This document shows positions 1 to 9,525 of a DNA stretch of 64,000 nucleotides, one piece after another. A model generated the notes under the pieces. That model searched no databases and had not been told where the DNA came from. It worked only from the letters and a program-made list of their open reading frames with translations. Each line of letters opens with the position of its first letter. Position 1 is the first letter of the stretch. The stretch lies in assembly GCA_037355855.1 (NCBI GenBank), contig CM074765.1:3782001-3846000 (forward strand), given 5' to 3'. The position numbers and the translations under genes were made by a program. The stretch comes from Pseudo-nitzschia pungens. Its lineage: Eukaryota > Bacillariophyta > Bacillariophyceae > Bacillariales > Bacillariaceae.

Positions 1-1284
1 TGTGCCCAACAATTATGATTCCGAAAGGCATACCGGTAACTTCTTGCGCAAGTAAGTTACCGGCGTAACTTAGTTCCGAGACCAAGTGCATCACAACCGA
101 GGGGTCGTGACCCGTGATCACAACCACGACCTCTATGGAGTCAGTCCCAGAGGGAATCGCATTCGCATTCCCATTCGGATTCGCATTGGGATTCGTATTC
201 GTATTCGTATTGCAGTAGTATCGTATAAGTACGGTAAGGTTCTTACTTGTACTGGACTTTCTTGTCATTCGTACTGTACCGTACAAGACAACGACGCTTG
301 GATCCGTGCCACGACTGTACAATACAAGCCCTTAGGCACACCCGTGATTGCAACCGAACAATGATTGCTTCCGCTGTTGCTGTTGCTGTTGCCGTTGCCG
401 TTAGTCTCGCCGACCCTTCTGGCGCCAGCGAGGATGACGGGTCGGATCGGATCGGATCGGATCGGAATGCATTCTTCCTCGATGCATGCATGCCATCATC
501 ATCCGCTGCACTAAGACTTAGTACTACTAGGAGCCTCGACACTTCATCGTCCCCATCGCAATCGCTGCGCTGTCGCTGCCATCACCGCCGCCGCCGCCAC
601 GGGATCGAAATTCCTCCACGATTCTCGACGCACGCACCATTCGGTCCCGCGGGATGCGTGAGACGAACCGAACTAGTAGCAGTCTGCGGTAAAGTAAGTT
701 ACCGTACGGTAAGTTAATTAGGGCGTCATCGCACCCCGTGATGTTCCCAATCACGATCCGCGGCACCCCCGCGATCATGGACTCGACGTCCGCCAACTTT
801 CGTAAAAATAATGATACTACCGGTAATTACGTGTACTTCGTAATGATGACGCAGGAATACGGTACGCACACGAACCGTACTTGTTCGAGAGTGCGCCGCG
901 AGGCAATCCATGGCACAGGGGTAAAAGGAAGTGATGCGATGCGGTGCGGTGCGATGCAATGCACGAAATTTTGTGTTACATCGATGGCAAATTATCGGAA
1001 TTATAATAATAATTAACTTGTGCTATGTATTATGAAGTACGAGTAATACTGTATTACTCATTCCGTTCCTCTGATCTCGTCGTTTTTCGTGTTTTCTTCG
1101 CATCCGATCTCCACATTACTGCCGCACGCCACGCGCAAAACCGCACTCGCTCTTCGTTTTCGTTTTTGCGTTCGTTTCTTTGGATTGATGGGATGATTGA
1201 TTCGTTCAAAAACCGTGTGAGGGCACGGGTCACCGGCAGCGCGCAAACCGTGCTGCTCCCGCGATTTTTCAAGTGGTGTTTGAT
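1..1284. other. Gene-free spacer with simple repeats
   Basis: I see no supportable gene here. The stretch holds several short-period repeats: an ATTCGN hexamer run at about 154-212, a GTTGCT/GTTGCC run at about 370-402, GGATCGGATC repeats at about 439-465 and a GATGC/GGTGC run at about 931-962. Copies of the GTAAG-type intergenic motif occur near 232 and 685-715. Open frames on both strands are by-products of these periodic sequences. The end lies just downstream of the convergent-side stop of the M11 protease gene. Confidence 0.6.
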
Positions 1285-2940
1285 TTAGACTTTCTTGGGA
1301 GACTTGGTCTTCTTTGGAGCTTTGGTGGGAGCCTTGGTGGGAGCCTTGGTGGGAGCCTTGGTGGGAGCCTTGGTGGGAGCCTTGGTACTCTTCTTTGCAG
1401 ACTTGCTCTTTTTCGAAGACTTGCTCTTTTTCGGAGTGATGGAAGTCCACACTCGAATGGTCGCATCCTTGGAGTCGGTGGAAAGCGAAAGCCATTCGAT
1501 GTGGACCGTATAGATGCTATCCCTGAAATTAGGGATGTCATAGGTTTCGCCAACCATGAGATCCTTAGTTCGGAAGCTGTATTCGTCTCTAGTAGGCTCC
1601 TTTTGACCATACGGACCTCCCTCTGGCTTTTCCCAGATGACAACTTGGTCCCGAGCCTGTAGAGTTCCAGCATTGAACCCCGACGCCCGATTGAACCCAA
1701 TGTAGTAATCATTTCCTGGTATAGGATCATCTCCGTACTCTATGATACGAAAGACGACAACTTTTCCGTCAGGACTTCCAGCTGGCTGGTAATCGACAAT
1801 CCCGTTCAATACATATGTTTGGGGATTCCCAATAATCGACAAAGGATCAAGCGCTAGCTCTTGCTTTGCATACCAACCCAATTGCCAGTTCTTGGGGGGG
1901 TTGAAACATTTTTTAGGAGTGTCATCTTGATTATCATAGGAATAACCCATGAAGCCAATTTGGTCTTCGTAATAGCAACCATCTTTTTCGTCCTTATTAG
2001 AGCAGCCCTTAGAGCCGCTGTGGAACAATCCAAGGTTGTGACCAATCTCGTGCATCAGGTAGCTCACAGATTCGCATTGCTTGCCATAGTAGTAGCTGTC
2101 CCAACTGTTTTGGGTAGCAGTGGCGGGAATCCAAGGTTGTGATTGCGAATCTTGATCCTCGCCGTAATCGGGATAAGGCATGCAGAAGAGGACGTGATCA
2201 AAAAATGTTGTATTCACAGGCCCATACAAATTTACAAATTTGGCTCTGGCCATGTCTGTCAGATCGTAAGGTTTGTTTCTTGATTCCGAGACTTGCATAT
2301 CAATGACTCCGTCGCCTGATGGTTCAAACATAAGCTGATTGAACGAACAGGCTGCATACTGAGACTTCAGACACACCGCATCGTTGAAGACGTCATCCCT
2401 CATCTTGGCTTTACTGGCGGACGTCTTGCCATCTTTATCTGCAACACGAACTACCACGGTGTTTCTGGTCACAACAATCCTACCATCGTCTTGTGCGTTT
2501 CCTAGTTGCTTTCTCTGTCCGTGGTGACGTCGATCATCTTCCGTAAGCTTTTCAATGGTGAAGGATGCTCCATCTGGAACGACCAGAGTTGACACACCGT
2601 GTTTAGTGGACCGGAGAATGTATGCGCCTTTCATCCTCATGATGGCTTCTCCCGAAACAGCTCCGTAGGAGTTAATCACATCCTTCGAAACTCCTTTGAT
2701 CGCCATAAAGGTAGTATCTAGCCTTTGTGTTTCGTCCTGTTCAAATTCGCAGTACCAAGTAAATTTGTCTCGTCTACCGTCGAAGAAGTCCCTAACCCGA
2801 AGGTACAATACACACTCAGCATAATCTTCGAGGAGATGCCGGTGCTCGTGGTCACTACGATCAAGAGTGGAAGCACCTCCTTGTCCCCAGGCCGTGACTA
2901 GAGTTGCAGCGAGGGTAATGAATCGAGTGGGATTCAGCAT
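1285..2940 (-). CDS. Secreted M11 (gametolysin-like) metallopeptidase
   Basis: A 551-residue single-exon protein. The N-terminus has a hydrophobic signal peptide (MLNPTRFITLAATLVTAWG). The zinc-binding motif HEIGHNLGLFH, near residues 295-306, fits the HExxHxxGxxH pattern of peptidase family M11, which includes gametolysin, the alga enzyme that degrades cell-wall glycoproteins. The C-terminus carries a lysine-rich tail with six or so APTK repeats, encoded by a 12-bp repeat at about 1317-1390, between KKSKS-type basic blocks. Such tails are common on diatom secreted proteins and may tether or modify the enzyme; that part is inference. The start gives a clean signal peptide and is preceded by AT-rich DNA. 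Substrate is unknown. Confidence 0.88.
   Translation of the reverse strand: MLNPTRFITLAATLVTAWGQGGASTLDRSDHEHRHLLEDYAECVLYLRVRDFFDGRRDKFTWYCEFEQDETQRLDTTFMAIKGVSKDVINSYGAVSGEAIMRMKGAYILRSTKHGVSTLVVPDGASFTIEKLTEDDRRHHGQRKQLGNAQDDGRIVVTRNTVVVRVADKDGKTSASKAKMRDDVFNDAVCLKSQYAACSFNQLMFEPSGDGVIDMQVSESRNKPYDLTDMARAKFVNLYGPVNTTFFDHVLFCMPYPDYGEDQDSQSQPWIPATATQNSWDSYYYGKQCESVSYLMHEIGHNLGLFHSGSKGCSNKDEKDGCYYEDQIGFMGYSYDNQDDTPKKCFNPPKNWQLGWYAKQELALDPLSIIGNPQTYVLNGIVDYQPAGSPDGKVVVFRIIEYGDDPIPGNDYYIGFNRASGFNAGTLQARDQVVIWEKPEGGPYGQKEPTRDEYSFRTKDLMVGETYDIPNFRDSIYTVHIEWLSLSTDSKDATIRVWTSITPKKSKSSKKSKSAKKSTKAPTKAPTKAPTKAPTKAPTKAPKKTKSPKKV
1317..1390 (-). repeat. 12-bp tandem repeat encoding APTK
   Basis: About six consecutive copies of a 12-bp unit (plus-strand GGGAGCCTTGGT), in frame, encode the APTK tail of the M11 protease. 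Because the unit is a multiple of three, copy number can change without breaking the frame. Confidence 0.85.
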
Positions 2941-3530
2941 GGTAGCGTTCGATATTCGCAGTTGTGGGCTTGCTTCTTGTTACAAATAATAACAATTGTC
3001 AGTTCTTGTTGATCAAATCCGTTCGGTTTGATGCAAACTAGATTTTGTGTGATCGTCTTGCGAACACTATGATGCATGAACTGCGGAGGAGATTATGTTG
3101 CTGATCAACGATGCATGCAATTGCAACGCTATGATATTTTAAAATTGATCAATATTTCAAGCTCACAAAGTCGATAGTAAGGACACAAATATGGTGAATC
3201 TGAGTAGAAGACAAGAAGACAAGTGGACAAATATTCAATGTCTCCAACTGAAAGTACTCGTAATTTACTTAGAACAGTGACAAAATGATTATTGGCGAGG
3301 TCACAACAGGGAGAGGTTAAGGAGTGATTTACAACAATTGTTGGGATTATTGGAGGAGAATACCTGGCTCATATTTTGTAAAGGATAGAATCCAATAAAG
3401 TAACACTTCTATTAACCCGTATATTTCAACCATCTCAACAAAACATTATACCTCTTGAAATACCGTAATCCGAATGATATTTTTGTTTTGGTAGTACGTT
3501 AGTAGGTACTGATAATCTTTGGAAATAAGA
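2941..3530. other. AT-rich spacer upstream of M11 gene
   Basis: No gene seen. This is the presumed promoter side of the minus-strand M11 protease, followed by AT-rich DNA leading into the tandem repeat array. Confidence 0.5.
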
Positions 3531-3570
3531 ATTATGATAAGAGTTTTGATACATATAAAACTATTACGGA

Positions 3571-4120
3571 ATTCCTATCAGCTGATAGGAATTTTGTAGT
3601 AAATTGATAAAATAAAACGTTTCGTGTTGTTTGTCGTAATAAAAGCAAAACAGACATAGAGATCTTTGAAATGTAGAACCCGGGGACAGCTGATAGGAAT
3701 TTTGTAGTAAATTGATAAAATAAAACGTTTCGTGTTGTTTGTCTTAATAAAAGCAAAACAGACATAGAGATCTTTGAAATGTGGTAGAACCGGGGGACAG
3801 CTGATAGGAATTTTGTAGTAAATTGATAAAATAAAACGTTTCTCGTACAACGTCGTGTTGTTTTTGTCTTGATAAAAGCAAAACATACATAGAGATCTTT
3901 GAAATGTAGAACCGGGGGACAGCTGATAGGAATTTTGTAGTAAATTGATAAAATAAAACGTTTCTCGTACAACGTCGTGTTGTTTTTGTCTTGATAAAAG
4001 CAAACAGACATAGAGATCTTTGAAATGTAGAACCGGGGGACAGCTGATAGGAATTTTGTAGTAAATTGATAAAATAAAACGTTTCTCGTACAACGTCGTG
4101 TTGTTTGTCTTGGTAAAAGC
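3571..4120. repeat. Tandem array, unit about 107-122 bp, with MITE-end sequence
   Basis: The core AGCTGATAGGAATTTTGTAG recurs at 3581, 3688, 3799, 3921 and 4042, so the units are 107, 111, 122 and 121 bp long. Each unit continues with an AT-rich stretch containing AAATTGATAAAATAAAACG and ends in GATCTTTGAAATGTAGAACC before the next copy. Two later units carry an extra 11-bp block (TCTCGTACAAC). The core equals one terminal repeat of the MITE family annotated at 4130, 20056 and 37144. The first copy is preceded by a short inverted copy (AATTCCTATCAGCTGATAGG). Long open frames here are repeat artefacts. Confidence 0.85.
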
Positions 4121-4129
4121 AAACAGACA

Positions 4130-4222
4130 TACTACAAAATTCCTATCAACTGTCCCCAGGTTTCCGTAGAAATTAGTAGTTGGGGATGTAGAACCGGGGG
4201 ACAGCTGATAGGAATTTTGTAC
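4130..4222. mobile_element. MITE copy 1 (short TIR element)
   Basis: A roughly 93-bp sequence starts TACTACAAAATTCCTATCAA and ends in the inverted complement ...GACAGCTGATAGGAATTTTGTA. The terminal inverted repeats are about 28 bp, around an asymmetric middle containing GTAGAAATTAGTAGT. Two other full copies in this window share termini and middle. It has no coding capacity, so it is a non-autonomous element. It abuts the tandem array built from one of its ends. Confidence 0.75.
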
Positions 4223-4808
4223 GGTAGTAGAGATCTTTGAAATGAATCGTGAAAGAAGGATCCAGAAAACTCGCGCGCGAGGTGCGTCAATCATGTGACA
4301 TTTCGTTCTCGGCAACCAGACGTCGCCTGAACATGCCAAAATTATTGCCGAACTCACAAAAATCTACTCTCTCCGTATTTCTACTTGTACTTGGCAAAGT
4401 CAGACAACCTCTTTTAAGTCGAGAACGAATTGTCAGATAGTGGTAACCTTTTAATTCAGTAAATCAGCTCGAAAAATTATGGAGAATCAAAATGTTTTTT
4501 GACCTACGAGTACATGTTTAGTGTGCAAAGGGATCGCGTCACCGTAGAAAACAGTACATTTTCTACATCGCGTCAGAGGGTCTATTTACGCCTAAAAAAA
4601 CGAGTGGTCTCAGCGTCTGTCTGCCCACTCTAATTTCGATCGATAGAGGTTCGAAATAGAGGTTCGAAATCTCCGAGACGAAATTTCGATCACTTTTTTT
4701 TGCTCTGATTACATGTATTTGCAACAATAACAAAGGCATGTATCTCCTGTAACAAATAAACCACTTTAAACTTTAAACCACTAACAACATAAACTACAAG
4801 CGCTCGCG

Positions 4809-5183
4809 CTACTCCTCACAAGGGTAATGCGCTCGCGACTCCTCCATCATTTTGATTACCTCTGGGGACATGTGTGCCTTTACAATCTCTGCCGTCTCGT
4901 TCGTGAGAGCCCTTGTTGTAATCAGTGCTTTTGTAACCTTCTCAGCCATCTTCTTTGCAACCACTGTGTCTTTCAGTGTGATATCCTCTTGTTCTAATTT
5001 TTTCAGATCAGCATCATCCTCTTCAGTCCAGCAAGGAACTGCTCCAACTGGAGGATCATCTTTCACTGCTACTACTGCACTCAGTATCTCCTCTTTCCTC
5101 TTTAGACCAGTAGGCTTTTTTCCAAGCTTCCACTCGTGGTGGAGGAACTGTTGTATCCGGATTTTCTTCCATTTTTTGCTTGG
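4809..5183 (-). CDS. Short hydrophilic ORF, possible gene remnant
   Basis: An open frame of about 125 codons ends at 4809; an in-frame TGA at 5184-5186 bounds it upstream. The encoded sequence is charged, with LHHEWKLGKKPTGLKRKEEI near the start and a helical, acidic C-terminal half (KKLEQEDITLKDT, MSPEVIKMMEES). The first part loosely resembles a SAP-like helix-turn-helix, but I cannot assign a family. The best internal start would be GTG at 5064-5066. There is no ATG near the upstream end, and the tandem repeats start right there at 5185. It may therefore be the 3' piece of a disrupted gene. Confidence 0.3.
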   Translation of the reverse strand, partial: PSKKWKKIRIQQFLHHEWKLGKKPTGLKRKEEILSAVVAVKDDPPVGAVPCWTEEDDADLKKLEQEDITLKDTVVAKKMAEKVTKALITTRALTNETAEIVKAHMSPEVIKMMEESRAHYPCEE

Positions 5184-5184
5184 T

Positions 5185-5640
5185 CAGTGTACAGTTCGAT
5201 TCTCCAAAACGACTGCTCCAATCGATCCGCAAATTGGAGGCCTTGTCTATCTTGATGTAATAGAGCTGTTCGAAGCGGTCCGGTTCGAATCAGTGGTCCG
5301 GGGACAGAGATATTAATTTTCGCCGTTATTTGGACCGGTTTTTGCTTGTAATTCTTTGGGGGAGTGTGCTCAGTGTACAGTTCGTTCCTCGAAAACAACT
5401 CCACCAATCGATCCGAAACTTGGAGGCCTTGTCTATCTTGATGTAATAGAGCTGTTAGAAGTGGTCCGGTTCGAATCAGTGGTCCGGGGTAGAGATATTA
5501 ATTTTCGCCGTTATTTGGACCGGGTAGTTTTTCGATCGAAAAAAAAGACGGGATTTTGCTGCTGGTTCGCCAGTCCGTTTCTCGAAACCAAGTGTTCCAA
5601 TCGATTCGAAACTTGGAGATCTTGTTGCTGTTATAGTAAA
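5185..5640. repeat. Degenerate direct repeats, about 155 bp, three copies
   Basis: Copies lie at about 5185-5340, 5371-5526 and a partial one at 5571-5640. Shared blocks include CAGTGTACAGTTCG, GGAGGCCTTGTCTATCTTG, GATGTAATAGAGCTGTT, GGTTCGAATCAGTGGTCCGG and GATATTAATTTTCGCCG. Copies 1 and 2 are similar over the full unit; copy 3 keeps only the first half and has diverged. No coding function is visible. Confidence 0.75.
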
Positions 5641-6640
5641 GATGGAGCCACTGTAGTATCAGAATTAAGCCGGGGCTGGTTATGGAGATAGAGGGGGTGT
5701 GACAACTCTTAGTGCTGTGGTTGTTGAAATGGAGTTTTTTTCGTAATTTCGAACGAATTTTGTGGCCCGGTGTACGAAAAGGCCAGGCGCGCAATAATAA
5801 GCTTATTGGGTATCATTGGAAAGCTTGCGACCTTGCCATTTCTGTCATCGGGTATAAATTAGTGTCCAAGGTGTTGTCTTAGAGTGGTTACAGATAGCAA
5901 AAACAGTGGGGCTCTCGCTGTTGCTCTGGCTCATAACCTGTCCACGAAAACGGGGTCCCTTTGCACACTAAACTCGTAACCTTACTGTAGTTAATAATTC
6001 GACTGTTACGTGAACATAGATTTCAAGAAGGAAGAAGGACAGACGATCAGTTTTAGCGAACGGGAAAAGGACAGACGGTCTGTTTTTGGAGAACAGGAAA
6101 AAGGACAGACGCAGCCGGAAAAGGACAGACACCGGTCGAAAATCAGCAAAAAGACACTAACGAATAAGGTTTACCGTACAGGTACACTACTACGGTAACA
6201 GTAAGATTAACTACTGAACTATAAAATGACTTGCCCAAATCAATATGGAGTATTTCCACCATTCCAACACCAATAGTCCTCACCCTATGTACCAGAGTAT
6301 GTATGAGGTGTAGAGAGTGCGTTGCTACTATCGATCAGTTGCATGAAAACAATCTTGCTTTCCTGCTTTCTTGCAGCATGCAAATTTAATGCTGTCTTTT
6401 GGAAGGATCATTTTACACCAAGAGGCTTTTTTCCATCTTTCTTTTTTGTTTCTTGGGACTTCGTTCTGGGTCCAGCGATGTCACTTATCCATCGGCACAG
6501 TTTCAAGAATTCTACAAAGTAATACCACGTAGTTGTTTTCCGTTCATGATTGCCATAATTTCGATAACTTATTGTTGATGAAAAACTTACGACCTAAAAA
6601 CATACGACCTAGGTGTACAATTACGAGTACGTACCGTACT
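5641..6640. other. Gene-free spacer with AAGGACAGAC repeats
   Basis: No convincing gene. The decamer AAGGACAGAC recurs at 6035, 6067, 6101 and 6121 with spacing 32, 34 and 20 bp. A 62-codon frame running through it is just the translation of this repeat. The rest is AT-rich and unrecognised. Confidence 0.5.
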
Positions 6641-6739
6641 ATCCTTATCTGAAATTTTTGTTTCGGTTGTATCGTAAGGTTACTCGTAATTGTATTGTGA
6701 AATCAACGAGAATGCAACTAAAAAATAATAATTGAGATT

Positions 6740-7470
6740 CATAAACCTCCTTGTTGCGCTCCGAATGTTCTAGGACTTTACTCATCTCATCTGCCAACCC
6801 CCCATGCTCTGCAAACGCCACATTTCCCACGACCTCGTCAGAGAGAGCATCGCAGGAGGGAATGCAATTGATGATCAAGGTGACTGTTTCAGCATGGATT
6901 GAAGCAACGGCAGCACTTAATTTTGAAATCCAATCCAATCCAATCCAATTCGATGAAGTGAAGTGAAGTGAAGTGAACAAAGGCCGTTGCGTTGTTTTCC
7001 CGACCTTGATTGATTGGGAGAGGCCACCGACAATTGCTCGTGGTTGTTCACAGCGCTCGATCCAAGGATGTGGTTTGGGGCAATGCCTCGAGGACCAGAT
7101 TCGTGGCTCCAATATCGGTTGTCCCGAGCTCGGGCCCGCTCCAACGTGAGAAGAAACAAACAGCAGCTTCGGTTCCCCGGTCGAGGCATTCTTGCAACGA
7201 ATTGGGAATGGCCTTGGTTGTTTCTTCTTCCGCAGATACCTTTCGTGTAGCAAAAGTCGGATAGGCCGGGCGGATGAACGAATGTGTTTCCGCGATTGTC
7301 CGTCACCAACGTCTCTTTGCGCGTCAAGGCACCCCCAAACACTGGGCCAGACCGGAATGCGGCCCTTCCAAGAAATTGTTGAGGAGTGCGGAATTCCCCG
7401 CACCAGGGTTACCAATCACGAGCAATCGTGTTGGAGCATCCAGATCAATAAAATCACAAACGACACGAAA
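6740..7470 (-). pseudogene. Decayed P-loop GTPase-like gene
   Basis: Coding traces run along the minus strand in more than one frame. One frame gives TRLLVIGNPGAGNSALLNNF at about 7370-7440, which looks like a Walker A/G1 P-loop except that the invariant lysine is asparagine (GxxGxGNS instead of GxxGxGKS). A second frame gives FGGALTRKETLVTD and then HPPGLSDFCYTKG, like the switch and DxPG region of AIG1/septin-type GTPases. A third frame gives IGATNLVLEALPQTTSLDRA. The frame changes, the in-frame stops and the lost lysine argue for a pseudogene. The family is inferred from motif order only. Short GAAGT and CCAAT repeats lie at about 6928-6977. Confidence 0.55.
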
Positions 7471-7948
7471 TCATTCGTATCGTTTAGCGTGTCTTCTTTT
7501 TTTTTAAAGAAAGTATTACAGAGCATTATTTATTTTATTCAACTTGAACTTGACTATCCGATGACTAGAAGCACCGCATGCAGTGGGGTGCAAGCTCTCG
7601 TGGTACTCGTACGTTTGCTTACACCCAATGGATACTATGTCTGATAGTACATATCGTCGACTGCTTACAATTATTACAATGCATACCTACAACAAACTAT
7701 TTTTTGTTTCGATGGCGTGCGTACATATTACGATCACAAATGTTACCTTGGTGAACGTATAATTTGGTTCTGGAACAATCCCGATTGCTGTTTATTTACG
7801 ACCCTTGCACCAACAGTTTATACAAAGGTCTGTTGCTTCCTTGTTTTCTTCTCCTCCCATGGAGATTTTATTTCTGATTCGTGCCCGACCAGACTTTGCT
7901 CCATTCCATCGCAAGTCTCATCTTGTTCATTGGTATGGATTGGTTTTT
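7471..7948. other. Spacer downstream of polyQ membrane gene
   Basis: No gene seen; AT-rich DNA between the GTPase relic and the stop codon of the minus-strand polyQ protein gene. Confidence 0.5.
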
Positions 7949-9525
7949 CTAGTCGACCAACGGTCTCGTAGCGGGGCACGCAACGTGATTGATCTTTGGA
8001 ATGGAGCCGCAGGGTCTGGCAGCCGTCGACAAGAGGCCCGATCGGCGCCGGCTTCGACCAGCAAATCGTTCGAAGGTTGGAGCCGAATACTCATCGTTGC
8101 AAGTGATGCAAGTACTCAGGGCGCACTCGGGAGCCGGCCCGTTGCTCGGAATGGCTGATTTTTCGCTCTCGGTTTCGTTCGAGTTGAACCAATCCTTAAG
8201 GGTAACGGGCAAATTGTACCATTTGTCCATAGGAGAAGTATCCGTCGAATTCGAATCTGTTGCATCACCAAAGTCGCCTCTAAATGTTGGTAAAGTGGGG
8301 TTGAAAACACACGAGCTGAAACAGTTTGAAGCAGTCTTCGAAAGAGAAAAAAGCAGAGAGAGATGGATGGATCGATTAACTGTGAGTTGTTTGTGTCTGT
8401 TTGTAATGAAAGGAAGGGAGAGCGAGAAACAACGACCAAGCGATTTGTCCGCTGCATCTCTGAATCAACTTTTATCGGTGCGCGTCACTTACATTCCACG
8501 ACGTATCTGCCCAAATTTTGGCACAATCTTGGGTCATGCCCAGCCCGAGATAGCACGAAAGCCCATTTTCCAAGGATGAGGTTGCCTGTCTTCGACAGAA
8601 ATTTCCCGGACTCGTTACTCCGACGGCATCCAGACTCGCGTACCTAGCAGAGCAAACAAGGGAACACGAGAAAACAATCGAACAAAGAATCAGAAATAGA
8701 ACGGCTCGCCGAAGAGAACAGAACAGAACAGAACAGATCGGAAGGGAACCGAAATGGATCGATACTGCGGAGAGCGGCAACTTACACGGCCAGGTCTTGG
8801 AGGGTGCTGCAGACACCGCAGTTCCCAACGTGCGTCACAAAGCCGCCGGCATCTTCGGCAGCAGCTCGGGACGGGTACGTCTTGATGCGATAGTATGCCT
8901 TGTCGTCGCAGCTGTCTTGTTGTTGTTGCTGCTGCTGCTGCTGCTGCTGTTGTTGCTGTTGTTGTTGCTGCTGATCTTGTTGCTGCTGATCTTGTTGCTG
9001 CTGATCTTGTTGCTGCTGATTTTGATGCCAACCGAAAGTGTCTTCTTCTTGTTGTTGTTGCTGTTGTTGCCAACCGAAACTGCCTTCTTCTGTTTGTTGT
9101 TGTTGCTGCTGCTGCAGGTTCCGCGAGCGCTGTTCGGGTGCGGCTTCGTAGTGGACGGCGCACACCGCTTTCTCGCCCAGTTTGACCCACTCGTAATCGG
9201 GGTCCAGTGGGGGTTCGGTGTCGCACATGACGCCGTCTTCGAACGGGTTGCAATTCAACACGTACGGATTGAGAATCGTCAGCGACTTCCAGGCGTTCAG
9301 GTGGGTTTCCTCGGGGTAGGTCGTGGGCGGTACGTGGTTCGATGGACACTGGAAGGAGGTCGCTTCGTCCGGAATGCAATGACAGCCCCCGCAATCGGCG
9401 ACGGATTCTTCGACGTCCTTGGCGAAAACGGCAAAGTACCAGGCGGCGACACCGGTAAAGACGATCACCGATATCGTCGCCATGCAGTAGCAAAAGCCGC
9501 AACGCTTTGTCTTCTCGGTACCCAT
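7949..9525 (-). CDS. PolyQ membrane protein with Cys-rich C-terminal region (3 exons)
   Basis: Proposed exons are 8786-9525, 8493-8643 and 7949-8335, joined by GT-AG introns of 142 and 157 bp (donors GTAAGTT and GTAAGTG). The result is 425 residues in a continuous frame. Residues about 10-35 form a single membrane segment (ATISVIVFTGVAAWYFAVFA), probably a signal anchor. A middle region holds long glutamine runs encoded by CAG/CAA (plus-strand CTG/TTG at 8921-9110). The C-terminal part, THVGNCGVCSTLQDLAVY, followed in exon 2 by CRRQATSSLENGLSCYLGLG and in exon 3 by PECALSTCITCNDEYSAP and FERFAGRSRRRSGL, has a regular cysteine pattern. That pattern fits a conserved family I remember from diatoms and other algae but cannot name. 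Splicing is inferred from frame continuity and splice consensus; exon 1 read alone ends at a false stop inside the first donor. Function unknown. Confidence 0.75.
8921..9116 (-). repeat. CAG/CAA glutamine-coding repeats
   Basis: Interrupted CTG/TTG trinucleotide runs (plus strand) encode the Q tracts of the membrane protein, including three QQQQD units. In-frame and likely variable in length between alleles. Confidence 0.85.

Noticed and set aside
3532..4357. Long minus-strand frames of 128-259 codons
   Set aside because: They are translations of the tandem repeat units in three frames; unit lengths are not multiples of three and nothing protein-like is conserved.
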